Source: Planctomycetaceae bacterium (GTDB lineage Bacteria > Planctomycetota > Planctomycetia > Planctomycetales > Planctomycetaceae). Taken from it: a stretch of 64,000 nt of DNA. A model generated the notes under the pieces. It saw nothing but the letters and a program-made list of their open reading frames with translations. It was not told the origin of the DNA and searched no databases. The stretch spans positions 1 through 64,000 of the forward strand of contig JAWKTX010000010.1 in assembly GCA_041398825.1 (NCBI GenBank), written 5' to 3'. Positions 36,433 through 47,913 of this stretch are shown here, piece after piece (the first letter of the stretch is position 1; every line of letters begins with the position of its first letter). Position numbers and translations under genes: made by a program.

Positions 36433-37104
36433 TTACTGGTTGATCTTCCAAAGGAGCCAAAACTCACTGTTCCCTCCTTCGGACTGCAAGGTGTTCAGAA
36501 TGTTGGATACGTCCAGCAGTGCGGACTGGCCGTCACTCGCGACGATAAATCCTTTCGCCTGAATGATCGTGCCGTTGGCAACAGCGATGCGAGTTTGCGA
36601 GATTCCATTTGCGGACTCCTGCAGCAATTCGGAGACGCTTTGACTGGTTGCAGACGATTTCCCGGTCTGGTCCGCAGGAACATGGATGCGGATCGTCAGT
36701 TTTCTTTGAAGGCCATCCTGCCTGAATGTCCCAACCATGGAGAACTGAGCATCTTCGGGGGGATTGCTGAAGTACTTCTCGAGCGATTCTGCGCTGGGTA
36801 GCCTGGCTTTGATCACGTTTGCGAATGGCGCATTTTCGCGGAGCCAGACTGACTGAATGATTTCTCCATCGGCTCTTCGAATGTGATTGAATTCGTCCCC
36901 ATTCTGTTGTTCGAATCGGGCCTTGTACTCTGCGAGTTCTCGGACTGCGTCATCACCAGTCGAAGTCGAATGCTGATTGGATCGCCATGTGACCACGTCT
37001 GTCGAACCGTCCGGCTGGATGGTGATTGTTGTCAACTGGTCGCCGACAATGCATCCCAGTGTCATCACGAACGTCAAAAGAAATAGACACCGCCACGTCT
37101 GCAT
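36433..37104 (-). CDS. Lipoprotein of unknown function
   Basis: About 223 aa from MQTWRCLFLLTFVMTLGC, with lipobox TLGC and GAGGAGG 8-9 nt before the ATG. The mature part begins with beta-strand-rich TTITIQPDGSTDVVTWRSN and has a helical middle (AVRELAEYKARFEQQNGDEF). LTIRIHVPADQ and FWLLWKINQ close the chain. No known family. It is convergent with the NVQHH protein and separated by the palindromic terminator. Confidence 0.75.
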   Translation of the reverse strand: MQTWRCLFLLTFVMTLGCIVGDQLTTITIQPDGSTDVVTWRSNQHSTSTGDDAVRELAEYKARFEQQNGDEFNHIRRADGEIIQSVWLRENAPFANVIKARLPSAESLEKYFSNPPEDAQFSMVGTFRQDGLQRKLTIRIHVPADQTGKSSATSQSVSELLQESANGISQTRIAVANGTIIQAKGFIVASDGQSALLDVSNILNTLQSEGGNSEFWLLWKINQ

Positions 37105-37542
37105 CGATTTGCCCTCCTCGTAATAAATTCTCACTGATTGCCTCTGAGACACATCTGCGTCTCCAGATGCTCAACCGATGAGTCACTCATTATCCATTGT
37201 CCATTTCGGGGCGCAGGAAAGAAGGTGAGTTTTCGAATCTGTCGATATTGACCCGACTTTCTTGATGAGGCTCGTCCGAAAGTGGTTTGCTGCCGTTGCC
37301 TGGCACAAGAGAGGCATCGTTTGAGTCGAAGGGGGAAACTCGGACCCCACCCGTCAAGACAAATTCTGTGTACCGTTTCGGGGCAAATTATCACTCCTGA
37401 GCCATCGGCGTTCTGGTTAGAATTCTGCTGCAGGTCGTCTCCTGAATGCCGCGTCGTCAGGTAAACTGAAGGGCTCTTGCCTGCGACGATTCGCGGGCCG
37501 TCTTATGGATTGGGTGATGGAAGGGCTGAAAGGCATTTGTTC
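37105..37542. other. Intergenic stretch, no supported gene
   Basis: About 440 bp between divergent genes; promoters of both are expected here. Frames in it are short and unlike protein. Confidence 0.3.
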
Positions 37543-38640
37543 ATGGGTCTGCAAGAAATCTGCCAGCAATTGCAGTGTCGTCGGCAGTTTGAGAGCGAAG
37601 TTGACTTCGTAAACCACGCGATGCAGCGATGCCATGAGTTTGAGGCGAACGGGCCACTCTGTCCTTTCCCCGCGAAATCGGTGTGCCGGACGATTCGCTG
37701 GAAACGCTACGGTGAGCGAAGTCTGTATCTGGCGGTCTATGACATGACGGCCTTTGAAGACCTGTTTGATTTTCAGCTGTTTTGTAAATTTGCTTCGACG
37801 GCTCATCAGGAAATCTATCAGCGTGATGCCATCGAACAGGTGGATGTCAGCTGGTTCGTTCCGGACCCTCGCGAGCGCTTCGTCCCTCCCCTTGTCACGA
37901 CGTGGTGGAGCGGGAGTATTGCTCCGGCAGTCAGAAATGGTAAAGGCTGCCGAAAGTTTGTGACCGAATTACAGCAATGCGTGCCTCGTTCATTTGAACT
38001 GCTTTCCGGGTTGAATCTTCGCTGCGGAATTGAGCATCGCATTGAAAGTGGAGAATTAGAATTCATTGGGAGAACGAATGATCAGTACGTACACGTGATG
38101 ATTCTGGACGATGGATTCAACTTTGATTCCGAGGACTCGTTTGAAGCGGATTCTCTGGAGGTCGATTCCGATAGCAGGCTGATCGTTCATCGCACTGGCG
38201 ACAGGATTTTTGGTGGCGTTGATTATCTCGCCGCCTTTGGGACCTGGAAGGGTGGCATGCGGAAGCCACCCGGTCGCTGCAAGGATTTTCGATACAGGCT
38301 CACGGAATCCGACCGACATTTTCAGGTTGTACTTCAGGGAACCGGAAACTGGGACGAAACCTCCCCCGTGGAGGCGAAAGCATTATGGGAATCCAGCCCG
38401 TTCTCGATTCCCAAAAGCAAGTGCGATGACGACATGAACGTCGCTATGGATTTCATCTCTTCCATATTGATTCGCTTTTACTCCGAGCATCCCCGGAGTC
38501 GATACTTCAGCTCTCGTCGAATTGCTGTTGTGTCACCCATGGCTGTAAGAATCTGGGGGACCGACAAGAACAGATTCATCCTGATGCAAGGTGATACACC
38601 GGAGCAGCTCACCGATCATGGTGACCCGACGCAACCCTAG
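37543..38640 (+). CDS. Hypothetical protein, no recognised domain
   Basis: About 366 aa from MGLQEICQQLQC. An in-frame TTG at 37477 would add 22 residues. Soluble, acidic to neutral, with conserved-looking aromatic/Arg patterns (KSVCRTIRWKRYGERSLYL, WWSGSIAPAVRNGKGCRKFV, GMRKPPGRCKDFRYRL) and no signal peptide or helix. The stop codon is immediately followed by a short inverted-repeat element, so the 3' end may have been shaped by the insertion. Function unknown. Confidence 0.7.
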   Translation: MGLQEICQQLQCRRQFESEVDFVNHAMQRCHEFEANGPLCPFPAKSVCRTIRWKRYGERSLYLAVYDMTAFEDLFDFQLFCKFASTAHQEIYQRDAIEQVDVSWFVPDPRERFVPPLVTTWWSGSIAPAVRNGKGCRKFVTELQQCVPRSFELLSGLNLRCGIEHRIESGELEFIGRTNDQYVHVMILDDGFNFDSEDSFEADSLEVDSDSRLIVHRTGDRIFGGVDYLAAFGTWKGGMRKPPGRCKDFRYRLTESDRHFQVVLQGTGNWDETSPVEAKALWESSPFSIPKSKCDDDMNVAMDFISSILIRFYSEHPRSRYFSSRRIAVVSPMAVRIWGTDKNRFILMQGDTPEQLTDHGDPTQP

Positions 38641-38736
38641 CAGCCTGTTAAGAACGGGACTGGCTCGAGCAGGAGACCTTAGAACACGATGGTTTCCAGT
38701 CGTCCTGCGTGCCTGTCCCGGTTTTTCAACATACAG
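38641..38736 (+). repeat. Short inverted-repeat element, copy 3 (MITE-like)
   Basis: A 96-bp unit starting CAGCCTGTTAAGAACGGG, right at the stop codon of the preceding gene, with the internal block TTTCCAGTCGTCCTGCGTGC and ending TTTTTCAACATACAG. A 6-bp GCTAGG tandem (38,737-38,752) follows, then the ISL3 remnant. Confidence 0.85.
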
Positions 38737-38757
38737 CTAGGCTAGGCTAGGCATGGC

Positions 38758-39470
38758 GTGAAGCAGGTTCGCGTACCATGGGCCGAGAAAGGCAGTCGCT
38801 TTACCATTCTCTTCGAGAGGTTTGCCATTCAGGTGCTTCTGGCGACTCAAACCGTCAAAGGCGCCATGAGCATTCTGGGAACGAAATGGGATCAGACTTG
38901 GTCGATCATTGAACGCGCGGTGGCTCGAGGCAAGGCTCGCAAGGAGCAGCAGCCGATGCCTCGACTGGGGATCGACGAGAAGGCTTTTCTCAAAGGGCAA
39001 AACTACATCACTCTGCTTTACGATCTGGACAACAGCACGGTCGAAGCGATCTCCGATGGAAACGACACGGAGGCCGGAATCGCCTGCCTTTCTCAACTTT
39101 CTGAGGATCAGATCCAGTCTGTCGAAGCCATTGCGATGGACATGAATGCGGCCTACGTCAAAGCGGCGAAGCAAGTCATTCCGTTGGCGGAGCACAAGAT
39201 TGTCCACGATCGGTTTCACGTCATGCAGATGGCCACAAAGGCGGTCGACAAAGTCCGTCGAGGCGAACATCGGACTCTGATCAAAAGGGCGATGACCGTC
39301 TCAGCAAGACGAAGTACGTCTGGCTGACCAGCCATGAGAATCTCAGCACAAAGCAGCAGGAGGTCTTTGATGCCACATACGACCCGCAACTCCAGACCGG
39401 CAAAGCATGGGCCTACAAGGAATGCCGCAATGCGGTTGTTCCGCGGTCATTTCGCAAGATTCAGAGTCGC
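38758..39470 (+). mobile_element. ISL3-family transposase remnant, N-terminus missing and frameshifted
   Basis: The protein begins inside the family at VRVPWAEKGSRFTILFERFA; the upstream zinc-ribbon and HTH are absent. GIDEKAFLKGQNYITLLYDLD and AMDMNAAYVKAAKQVIPLAE are the DDE-core blocks, followed by HKIVHDRFHVMQMATKAVDK. The frame is lost at 39,283-39,286 (AAAA where AAAAA would keep it) and resumes with DRLSKTKYVWLTSHENLS. No terminal repeats are found. The remnant is bounded on the left by a short repeat element. Confidence 0.85.
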
Positions 39471-39784
39471 TCGTCGGGCGATACCAACGAAGTCGTTGAT
39501 ATTAAACCGCCCCATTGCTGACTTTTGTTATGATGCCGCTGGTCGCCCAATCACGCGGGTGGCTACGAATCGTGAGGAGCGCGGTGGATTGCAGCGATCC
39601 GTACTCTGGACAGCCATGACACTGCGATTCGGTCTGGTAAGAGTCTTAACTGAAACAGGTGCACGCACGCATCTTTCGGGCGATGTCGCCGCGTTTCGAG
39701 TTTGAGCTCACTTTAAATGGGGGTGGACAGGATCGTTCTTCGTTTCAATTCCCTGCCAAAGTCATTCGTTGAACGGAAGTTGTA

Positions 39785-40660
39785 CTGATGCCTGATGCTA
39801 TCGATGAATTTGAATCCATCTTCTCGTCGCGCTGAGAAGCAGAGTTTCGAATTTGCCGACATTCCAATCGAATCTGTCACAATTGTGATGACGGAGAAGC
39901 AGCCGCCGGAGAACAGACAGCAGAGGCTGTGCGCTCGTTTGTACGGCCGCTCCAAAGTGCGAACTCGTGGCGAATTATTTCCGGCGCGGAGTTTTCCAAT
40001 GTGAAAACGCTGCTGGAGATGATCGATACCGAGCAAACCGATCTGATCGTCACCTATCGTCACCTGCATGAACGTGACATGCTGCCTGTGCACAGCCTGG
40101 GCGTTTACCTGGATATGCTGACTCAGACCACGTCGATTCCGGTACTCGTATTGCCGGGTTTATCACATGCTGATTTGCTGTCGCTGAATGACGGCGACTG
40201 CGATCGGGTCACATGATCGTGGCAGATCATATTTCCGGTGACAATCGTCTGATCAATTACGGCGTGAAACTGTGTCGAACAGGGGGCAGTCTGTGGTTAG
40301 TGTCATGTCGAAGACGATCGCATTTTCCAGCGATACGCCGCCGCTGCCATTCGCCGGATTCCGAGCTGGATTCTGATGACACTATTCGGCCTCGAATCGC
40401 ACCGTTACACGACGCTCGCCAGTTTTCAGCATGCGAAAAAGTGATCAGCACGTCTCACGCGGACATCACCGTGACATTAGCCACGCGCTGGCGCCAGAGG
40501 CCATCATCTGCAGGATTATCGACGCCTCATCCATTCCGGAAAACATTGACCTGCTGGTGATGAACACAAAAGATGATGACCAGCTGGCGATGAACGGCCG
40601 CGCGCGTACTCGATGAGTGCTGGAACTGACCGATGTCCCCATGCTGTTGTTATGACCGCC
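39785..40660 (+). pseudogene. Universal stress protein, two domains, frame-broken
   Basis: Pieced together from several frames: FEFADIPIESVTIV, then GEAAAGEQTAEAVRSFVRPL, LLEMIDTEQTDLIVTYRHLH and TTSIPVLVLPG. A second USP-like half follows with VADHISGDNRLINYGVKLCR and SSIPENIDLLVMNTKDDDQL. Tandem-USP proteins are often encoded next to ion transporters, as here. One break is at 40,210 (a single C where CC would keep the frame). If the sequence were repaired it would be a roughly 290-aa cytoplasmic protein. Confidence 0.6.
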
Positions 40661-40849
40661 GAAAAGCGGCTGCGGATCGAGCGGCAATAGTCTACTCAAT
40701 CCGAGCGTCTGTTCAATGTGATAACCTTTCTGTTGTGATAAGCCTTGAACCGCCGTTGCCGGTGGCAGCTCGTCCGAAATTCCTCTTTCGCGCCAGGCCC
40801 CGTTGGGATGCAGATGCAACAGACACTGAGCAAAGATAGAAATTGAACG

Positions 40850-42265
40850 ATGATAGATTTCCTGTTGATTGCTGAAACAGCGACAGCGGCTGCAACGGTG
40901 ACCACGCTGTTTCGACCTCGGGCCACGATCTTATTCGGATTGATTCTGGCCGCCATGATTGCGGCTTTGGCTCTGGAAGAAAAACTGCACGCGAAAAAAT
41001 CAATTATCGTCGGGACGTTTGCCGGACTGTGCATGATTCTGGGTGTACTTACGGCTCATCGGGCACACAAACGGATCCGAGGGAGACGGAAACGCGGACC
41101 TGCCAATCTACGTTGAGTCGCTGACTGGGGCGTGATCACCATCATTCTGGGGGCAAGCCTGTTTGTTGAAGTGACCAGTCGATCCGGTGTGTTCACCTCG
41201 ATGGCGCATTATCTCACGCGGAAATCCGGCGGCGATCCATTTCGCCTTTTGATTTTCTATGGTTTGCTGACTGTCTTTTTCGGCTGTGTTAAACAACGTG
41301 ACAGCCATGATCATCGGATCGCTGACAACCGTTTCGCTCCGGAAGCTTGGCCGCAATGACCTGTTATGCTGATTTCTTTGACTGAGGGTATGCTCACCAA
41401 CGTCGGCGGCCTGCTGACTTTAATCAGCAGCGTGCCCAACATCATCGGGAAGGTCGCCGGAATTTCATTTGCAAAGTTTTCCCGTGAGCAGCCCCTACGT
41501 TTTTGTCATGACCGCTGCCACGTTGTTGATGGCCGTGGAGATTCAGCATCACGGGGCTGAAGACGGAAAACCGATAAGGCAGACGCACGAAGGCTGGTGG
41601 AAGTTTCGACGCAACGGAAAGCGTCCCCAGTCAATCATTCTTCTGGTTTTCAGTGGCTGCCCTTGTCGCATTCATCGGTTGCCTGGCAGGACAGTCCGCG
41701 CTTCCATTCGGATTGAAACCAGCTGGACATGGGTTTTGTGGCATTGTTTTTGCGGGTGTTGTGCTTCTGGCTTACAAGCACGAAGTCGATAAATTCTATG
41801 CTGTTGTTGACTGGGACCTGCTCTTCGCATTCTTTTAGCCGGCCTGTTTGTCGTCATCCATGTGCTTGAACACGCCCAGGTGCTGGCCGTTCTGGTCGAG
41901 GCATCTCGGCATTGCTGCAACTTCCATCGGGTATAAACTCGATGTCACCGGTCGTGAGTTCCGCGATTGCCAGTTCCGTAACCGACAATATCCCACTTTC
42001 AAGGCTGTTCTGGCTCGCGTGCTTGGCAACATGCGGCAGACACCGGGCGATTCGCCGTTTTGGTGGTGCGTAATCTTTGGTGCAAATCTGGGAGGAAACT
42101 GACGCCCATCGGAGCTGTCGACGGTAGTCGCAATGACGATCATCCATCGCCAGAAACTGGATCTCACTCTCTCTCACCTTCACCGTGGGTTTCGTCAAAG
42201 CGGCCGCTCCATTTGCTGTTCTGCAGATCATCCTTGCCATGATGTACGTGCTGATCGCCGTTTGA
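40850..42265 (+). pseudogene. SLC13/ArsB-NhaD-type permease, frame-broken
   Basis: Fragments in successive frames give a nearly complete transporter: MIDFLLIAETATAAATVTTL, then IAALALEEKLHAKKSIIVGT, DWGVITIILGASLFVEVTSR, SGGDPFRLLIFYGLLTVFF, LTEGMLTNVGGLLTLISSVP, SPYVFVMTAATLLMAV, VAALVAFIGCLAGQSALPFG, CVIFGANLGGN and AAPFAVLQIILAMMYVLIAV. The first break is at the T run 41,276-41,280. It is probably an anion or Na+ antiport-type permease, in the order USP then permease. Confidence 0.65.
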
Positions 42266-42329
42266 AATTCCAGCAACATTCCGGGCCGCACTTCTCCAGC
42301 GGGCGGGCTGAAACGCGATGATCTGAACG

Positions 42330-43525
42330 TCACCTGGAATCCTTCGTAAGCTCGATTGCCGATTCGGCGAAGGCCTTGCCAATTTTGCGTCATGACTCCG
42401 GCAGAGCCCCATAGTGAAAATCGAAATTGGAAACGCTTTGCTTCAGAACTGACAGCTCGCAGCTGAACGTCGCAGCGTAGAGTTCATCAATGCGTGGTGT
42501 CCCGTTTCCCGAGACACGAGTCTTTGACCTGCTTGTTGAAGTGCATCGACTTTCGGCTTGATGGTCTTTTCCAGTCTCTCGCGCAGGCGGACAACTTCCC
42601 ATATCCCAGAATTCTTCTGTCCTGACGGCGACGACACGACCCTGAAACTCCGGAAGCATCGAGGGAGCTGCCATCGCATCACGAAAACTCTGATGCACAG
42701 ACGCACGCTAACGCTGTTCACCGGCGTACTTATCGGTTGGCCCTCCGACTCCCATCACGCCAATAACAAAAGGCAGCTCCGGAGCGGACAGATCCTTTCG
42801 GACATCACGAATCAACTGGAAGCCAGCAGTTGACTGCTGGTCATACCCCGGGTTGACCGCGATCAGATAGGTACCGCTATCGACCATATCATTCCAGCCA
42901 CGGAACCAGACAAAACCAGCCAGCTGATAGCCGCGGGCCGGTTGATAGTCCGGGACAACACGTTTGATGTCGCTCAGAACATTCCCTGACATGATCGATC
43001 ATTAGTCGATACCAGCCAGGTTGCATTAGTCTTGTCTGTTGCTTATCTGAGCGATGTCTTTTTCTGGCTCTCCAGTTTTTCGATCTGCGCTCAACTCCAC
43101 TGGTATGGACCCGCACAATTGGACGAAAGTCGTATTAAGGCTGCCACCTCCCCACGCGGTCCAGTAATCAAAATGGGTTCATCCAGCAGCTTCGAGGCGT
43201 AGAGACCAAAAGTGTTATTCCGGGCCGATCTTGGGACCGCCCGCCGCGCTGCTCCATAGCCCACGGTCAGGCGGCCAACCTGCTCTTCATCTGCCGATCC
43301 AGCGAAGAAATCCAGACGCGTTCGCAAACGACTGGCTTTCTTCTTCATCCAACAGGTCATCCAGCAACGGCGCAGCAGATGGATTCCAGCGCATCGACTC
43401 CAGCGTCTGCCTTCGCGTGTCCCTGCATGTTGGGCGCAGCCAGAATAAAGCTCTGAGCGGTCGTTCCTGACCAAATACGTCCTCGCAGGAAACCACTAAA
43501 CGCCACGAACATGATCATGACGGCA
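42330..43525 (-). pseudogene. Sialate O-acetylesterase/SASA-domain protein, frame-broken
   Basis: On the minus strand: a signal-like start near 43,520, then SFILAAPNMQGHAK (a form of the FILAGQSNMQGH block), GSADEEQVGRLTVGYGAA, FGLYASKLLDEPILI, YQLAGFVWFRGWNDMVDSGT and LSAPELPFVIGVMGVGGPTD. It ends FDFHYG, GVMTQ and AESAIELTKDS near 42,330. A secreted carbohydrate esterase of planctomycete type. One break lies near 42,390 (AAAA where AAA would restore the frame). Confidence 0.65.
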
Positions 43526-43599
43526 GATCGTCGACGATGGCGATGGGCAAACAGATTCGTGATGGTTCCTGGAGTGTAAGCAGCAATCAACATAGCCAG

Positions 43600-45085
43600 A
43601 AGTGAGCGTACCGCCTGACTTTACAACAGGCAATGGCCCCGATCATGATCCAACAACATCACCACAATACAGCTTCAACGCACGACTGGTTTCACCCGCT
43701 GCGACCAACGGTATATACCAACGATATCCTCGCATTATGCCACGACAACCTCCCGCTCAGCGACAGCAAAACTCAGGCTATGCGTTCTTATCTTTGTGCC
43801 AGACGGTGCTGGTGATGACAGGCGTGGCGGCGATTTGGATTGAATTCGCCACCATAAGCCAACGGGCGACAGACAATCCTACGACGCCATCGGGCTGCGG
43901 TACCCTGGGAAACGGTTTCAACAGGAACTTCACGAATCCGAATTCCGAAAACCCTATGAGGAAGCTGCAAGGAACAAATCAGGCCGGTACTTCCGGACGC
44001 GGCGGGAATCGTCTTATCGGCCACCGCTTTCCGCTGACCCATCGCTGCGGCCGACTGGCTGTGTGGTCGGCAGTTCTGGTTACCCGAACGATGAACATCG
44101 CTGCCATAGGTACTCTTCAGCATCACTTCTTTAGCTGGGTCCGGTATCATCAGGGGAATGGGCGGCGTTGGGCGGTGGGCTCTTTTCGTCGTGTCGATGT
44201 GCGGGTCGGTTGTACGCACGGGCCATTCTCACCGAATCACTCGCATTACTCCTGGCAACGTTCCTGACAATCCTGCTCAGTCAGTGGGTGAAACATCCTC
44301 GGCTCCGCTATTCAATCGCCATCGGGTGTACCATTGGACTTTCTCTGCTCAATCGGACTATCATCGTTTTCTGGCTGCCTTTCATCGTATTGGGGATGGC
44401 GTTTGTTACCCGAAAATCAGACGACCGAACGATACCCTGAAGACCACGATGTCCAGCACATCTGCCTTGTAATGACGACCGCTGTTGTCATCTACGCGCT
44501 TCGTGGGGCATTCGGAATTGCGTGGTTCTGAATCGATTCATGCCCACGGGAACTCAGGGTTAATGGAATTGTCCGCGGCCTCATTGACGAAGCTGTCGGC
44601 GAGACGGAATTTGGTTCAATCTGGACAATTCCGATTTCTTTGCCGGAATTCAGACAGTGGAAATGACCCGAATCGAACATGACTCGCCAGGGCTGACTAC
44701 AGCAAGGCCAAAAGCATTACAGTGGATCGCCGATCATCCGGTGGATGCTGTCCGCCTCGGTCCCATGAAAATCGTGAATGAATATCGACCGCATTCCGTC
44801 ACCGAATTCATTGTTCTGGTGCTTGCAATCATTGGCATACTGCTGACCTGGCGAAGTCTGGAAACGCGAATCTTCGCGTTCCTTCCTGCAAATGCCGTCA
44901 TGATCGCTTTGACATGGTCTTGGAAGGCCGATTTGTTGTCCGCTGCTCTTCAGTCTTCACGCTCTGGTGGCTGTCTGGCAATCATTCCAGAGCCTTCGGT
45001 GTTCTATTGGGGATCTCCGCCTGCGCCCGTCGCTCACTTGAAATATGCAGTGAACACCCCATGCTGGGCGACCCTGTTCACCTGA
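43600..45085 (+). pseudogene. ArnT/GT39-like membrane glycosyltransferase, frame-broken
   Basis: Segments LYARAILTESLALLLATFLT, QWVKHPRLRYSIAIGCTIGL, RTIIVFWLPFIVLGMAFVT, ALQWIADHPVDAVRLGPMKI and FIVLVLAIIGILLTWRSLET in different frames have the polytopic pattern of dolichyl-phosphate-mannose-type transferases. The N-terminal 500 bp are too broken to reconstruct. The substrate is unknown. Confidence 0.5.
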
Positions 45086-45120
45086 TTTGAATCTGTTTTC
45101 TCTTCGCACGCCTGTAACAA

Positions 45121-47840
45121 GTGATCGAACATACCAAATACTTCCTCTGCCTGCTGACCATTCTGACAACGTTCGGTCCTTCTTCGCCCACTTTGCACGC
45201 GGAATCCCTTTCACTGAAGAAAGGTGACCATATTGCCTTGTCGGCGCGCCCTGGGAGAACGGATGCGGCACCACAATCACTGGGAGACGCTGCTGCATGC
45301 ACAATTTCCGACGAAAATCTGGTTGGCGCGGTCTTTATTGCCGGGTGATATGAGCCATTCGAACGAATCGATCTCGGGCGCTGGTGAACCTGACAAGCAC
45401 CTGACGCACAGCAAAGGCGAGCGTGATTCATGTTCTTCGGCTTCCAGTGATCACGCCGGCGGGGTTTGGATCCAGGTCGTAGAACAGATGACCCGGCTGG
45501 TTAAAGAGACTCAGGGAAAAACTATGACGGCACCGGGCTCCGCGCGCGTGCCCTGATCTCTCCGATTGCCCTTCGAGAACACGGTGACCTAACCTGCCCG
45601 ATGGTACCCGCCAGAATGCCAGCCTGAAAATGTACACAGAGGCACTCAAAAGTGTGGCCGATGAAACAGGTGTGGCCTTTGCCGATATCTACACACCGAC
45701 GCTGGCTCTGTTCAGAAGCCACCGAAAAGCGACTGACGCTGAATGGTTCGCACCTGAGCCAGTTCAGGCTACAAAGCGGCTCGCGCGCTGTCCTGATGTC
45801 TGCGTTGTTTGGTCAGACGCCGACCACATGCGGACCCTAAACTGCACGCGGAAGTCAACGACAAGAATTTCCATTGGTGGCACCGCTACCGGCGGTAAAT
45901 GGATACTCCATCTACGGAGCGCGAGGTGAAGCCGGATCTGACGGAACCTACCGGAACCGTGAAGTGATGGAACGCGAACGCGAGATTCTGGACGAAATGA
46001 CGGCCAACCGCGATCAACGCATCTGGGCAGTCGCTCAGGGCAAATCTGTTCGGAGAAAGTTGATGACAGCAACACCCAGCCCTTCTTCACGGTAAAGACG
46101 AATGTAGGAGGTGAAGACGACAAGAATCGAAAGGCGGGAAAGCTTGGTTCGCTGGATTACCCTGAACAAGAACAGCAACAGAAACTTTCAAGATGGCGGA
46201 AGGATTCGAAATCGACATCGTCGCCTCAGAAGAACAGTTTCCGGAACTCGCCAACCCCGTTGCCTGAGTTTGAAACAGCAGGTCGTTTGTGGGTTTCGAC
46301 GATGCCGTCCTATCCGCACTGGCAGCAAAGGCCAGGCTGGAAGACAAACTACTGATCTTTGAAGACGACAACGGCGATGGTCGAATGGATCCTTTGCAAA
46401 GTGTTCGCGGATTAGGATTTGCACCAGCCCACAGGGTTTGAAATTGGACGGGGCGGTGTCTACGTCGCCAACCTGACGTTCTATTCCGCAAGAAGATACA
46501 GATGGTGACGACAAAGAAGACGTACGGATTCGTCAGCTGATCGGTTTTGATACGGACGCATCACGGGTTGTCGGCGGCTCGAATGGGGTCCCGATGGAGC
46601 ACTGTATTTTTCGGAGGGGAACCTTCAAGTATTCTCAGGTTGAAAGTCCTATGGACTGACTCGCATGCATGGCTCCGGCGTCTGGCGATACGACCCCACC
46701 GAAGAATTTGGTTCGTATATTTCAATGCCATTTGCCAACCGGGACATTCTTACGATCCGCTGGGGCAGGATTTTCATTTCCGATGCATCACCCGGTCAGA
46801 ACTACTGGGCAACTCCAATCAGCGGAAAGGTCCAATACCCGGCAAAGCATGCAAGCGCATCATTCAATGACAGTGTGAATAACTTTGCGACAGCCAGCAC
46901 TGCGGGGTCGCGATGTTTACCCGACGTTCTTTCCAAAACGAATCCCGCCCCAGCCGGGAGCGAAATGGTCTACAGTCGGTACCTGGAAGAGATGCAGGGC
47001 GATTTCCCTGTTGACCAATGTCATTGGTGATCGGGCGGTGCTGCAACACAGCATGAAAGAAGCGGCAGCGGGGTTTGAAGGCACCGAAAGAACTCCAGCC
47101 TGGTTTATTGCGACGATGGAAACTTTCGCCCAATTGAAATTCAGTTTGGCTCCGATGGCTGTCTGTATATTGTCGACTGGCACAACGCTCTGATTGGGCA
47201 CCTGCAACATAATCTGCGAGAACCGTATCGCGATCATCTGCACGGACGCATCTGGCGAATACGCTGTAAGAATCGTCCACTCCTGAAATCCCCCGCCATC
47301 TCAGGAGAACCTGTTGCCAAACTGCTGGAAGTTCTGAAAGAGGTTAAAGGTCATGTTCGTTATCGAGCACGGCGGGAACTGGCCGAGCGGCCAACCGAAT
47401 CGTTGTGCCCGCTGTCAGGACCTGGATCGCGGGTCTGAATACTACGGCAGCTGACTACGAATTGTATTTGCTGGAAAAGGCCTGTGGATGCTTCATAGAC
47501 GCACAACTCTCCAGACCCGAAATCCTGAAAGCCGTGCTGACTTCGACTACCACGCGCGCGCAGCGGCTGTTCGGGTACAGTGCCTGGCGACAAGATCCCG
47601 GATTCGCTTGAACCTATTAAGCAGCGAATCAACGACGAACATCCTCGTGTCCGTTCGGAAGCTGTGCGTGCATGCAGCTTTTATGACCTGATTCCGCCGC
47701 ACCGAATCTGCTGCGGAGACGGCCTTAGTTCTGAACCACGATGTCGATCGCTACCTGCAGTACACACTGGATGAGACAATGCGTCATCTTGAAAGTGTCC
47801 TGTAGTCCACTCGCAGAAACACCGACAGCAGACGGCCCCG
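45121..47840 (+). pseudogene. SGNH-hydrolase / PVC-propeller protein, frame-broken
   Basis: N-terminal signal (MIEHTKYFLCLLTILTTFG) and SGNH-like pieces: RMRHHNHWETLLHAQFPTK, AFFGFSDHAGG and TEALKSVADETGVAFADIYT. The planctomycete propeller follows: MAEGFEIDIVAS, EDKLLIFEDDNGDGRMD, GFEIGRGGVYVANLTFYSAR, GFEWGPDGALYFSEGTFKYS, then FGSDGCLYIVDWHNALIG and HLHGRIWRI-like passages. After a HEAT-like end (RYLQYTLDETMRHLE, about 47,790) the sequence passes to the ABC ATPase. The usual heme CxxCH domain is not seen, so the 3' end may be lost. Confidence 0.6.
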
Positions 47841-47913
47841 GATGAAACTGGGCTGCAGGCAGGTCGAGGCTGAAACTTATTTCCAGAACCTGACCACATC
47901 GCAAAGGCGGCTT

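Noticed and set aside
39334..39705. RHS-like ORF (motif DAAGRPITRVAT)
   Set aside because: A short frame without context, between the transposase remnant and the stress-protein remnant; probably chance.
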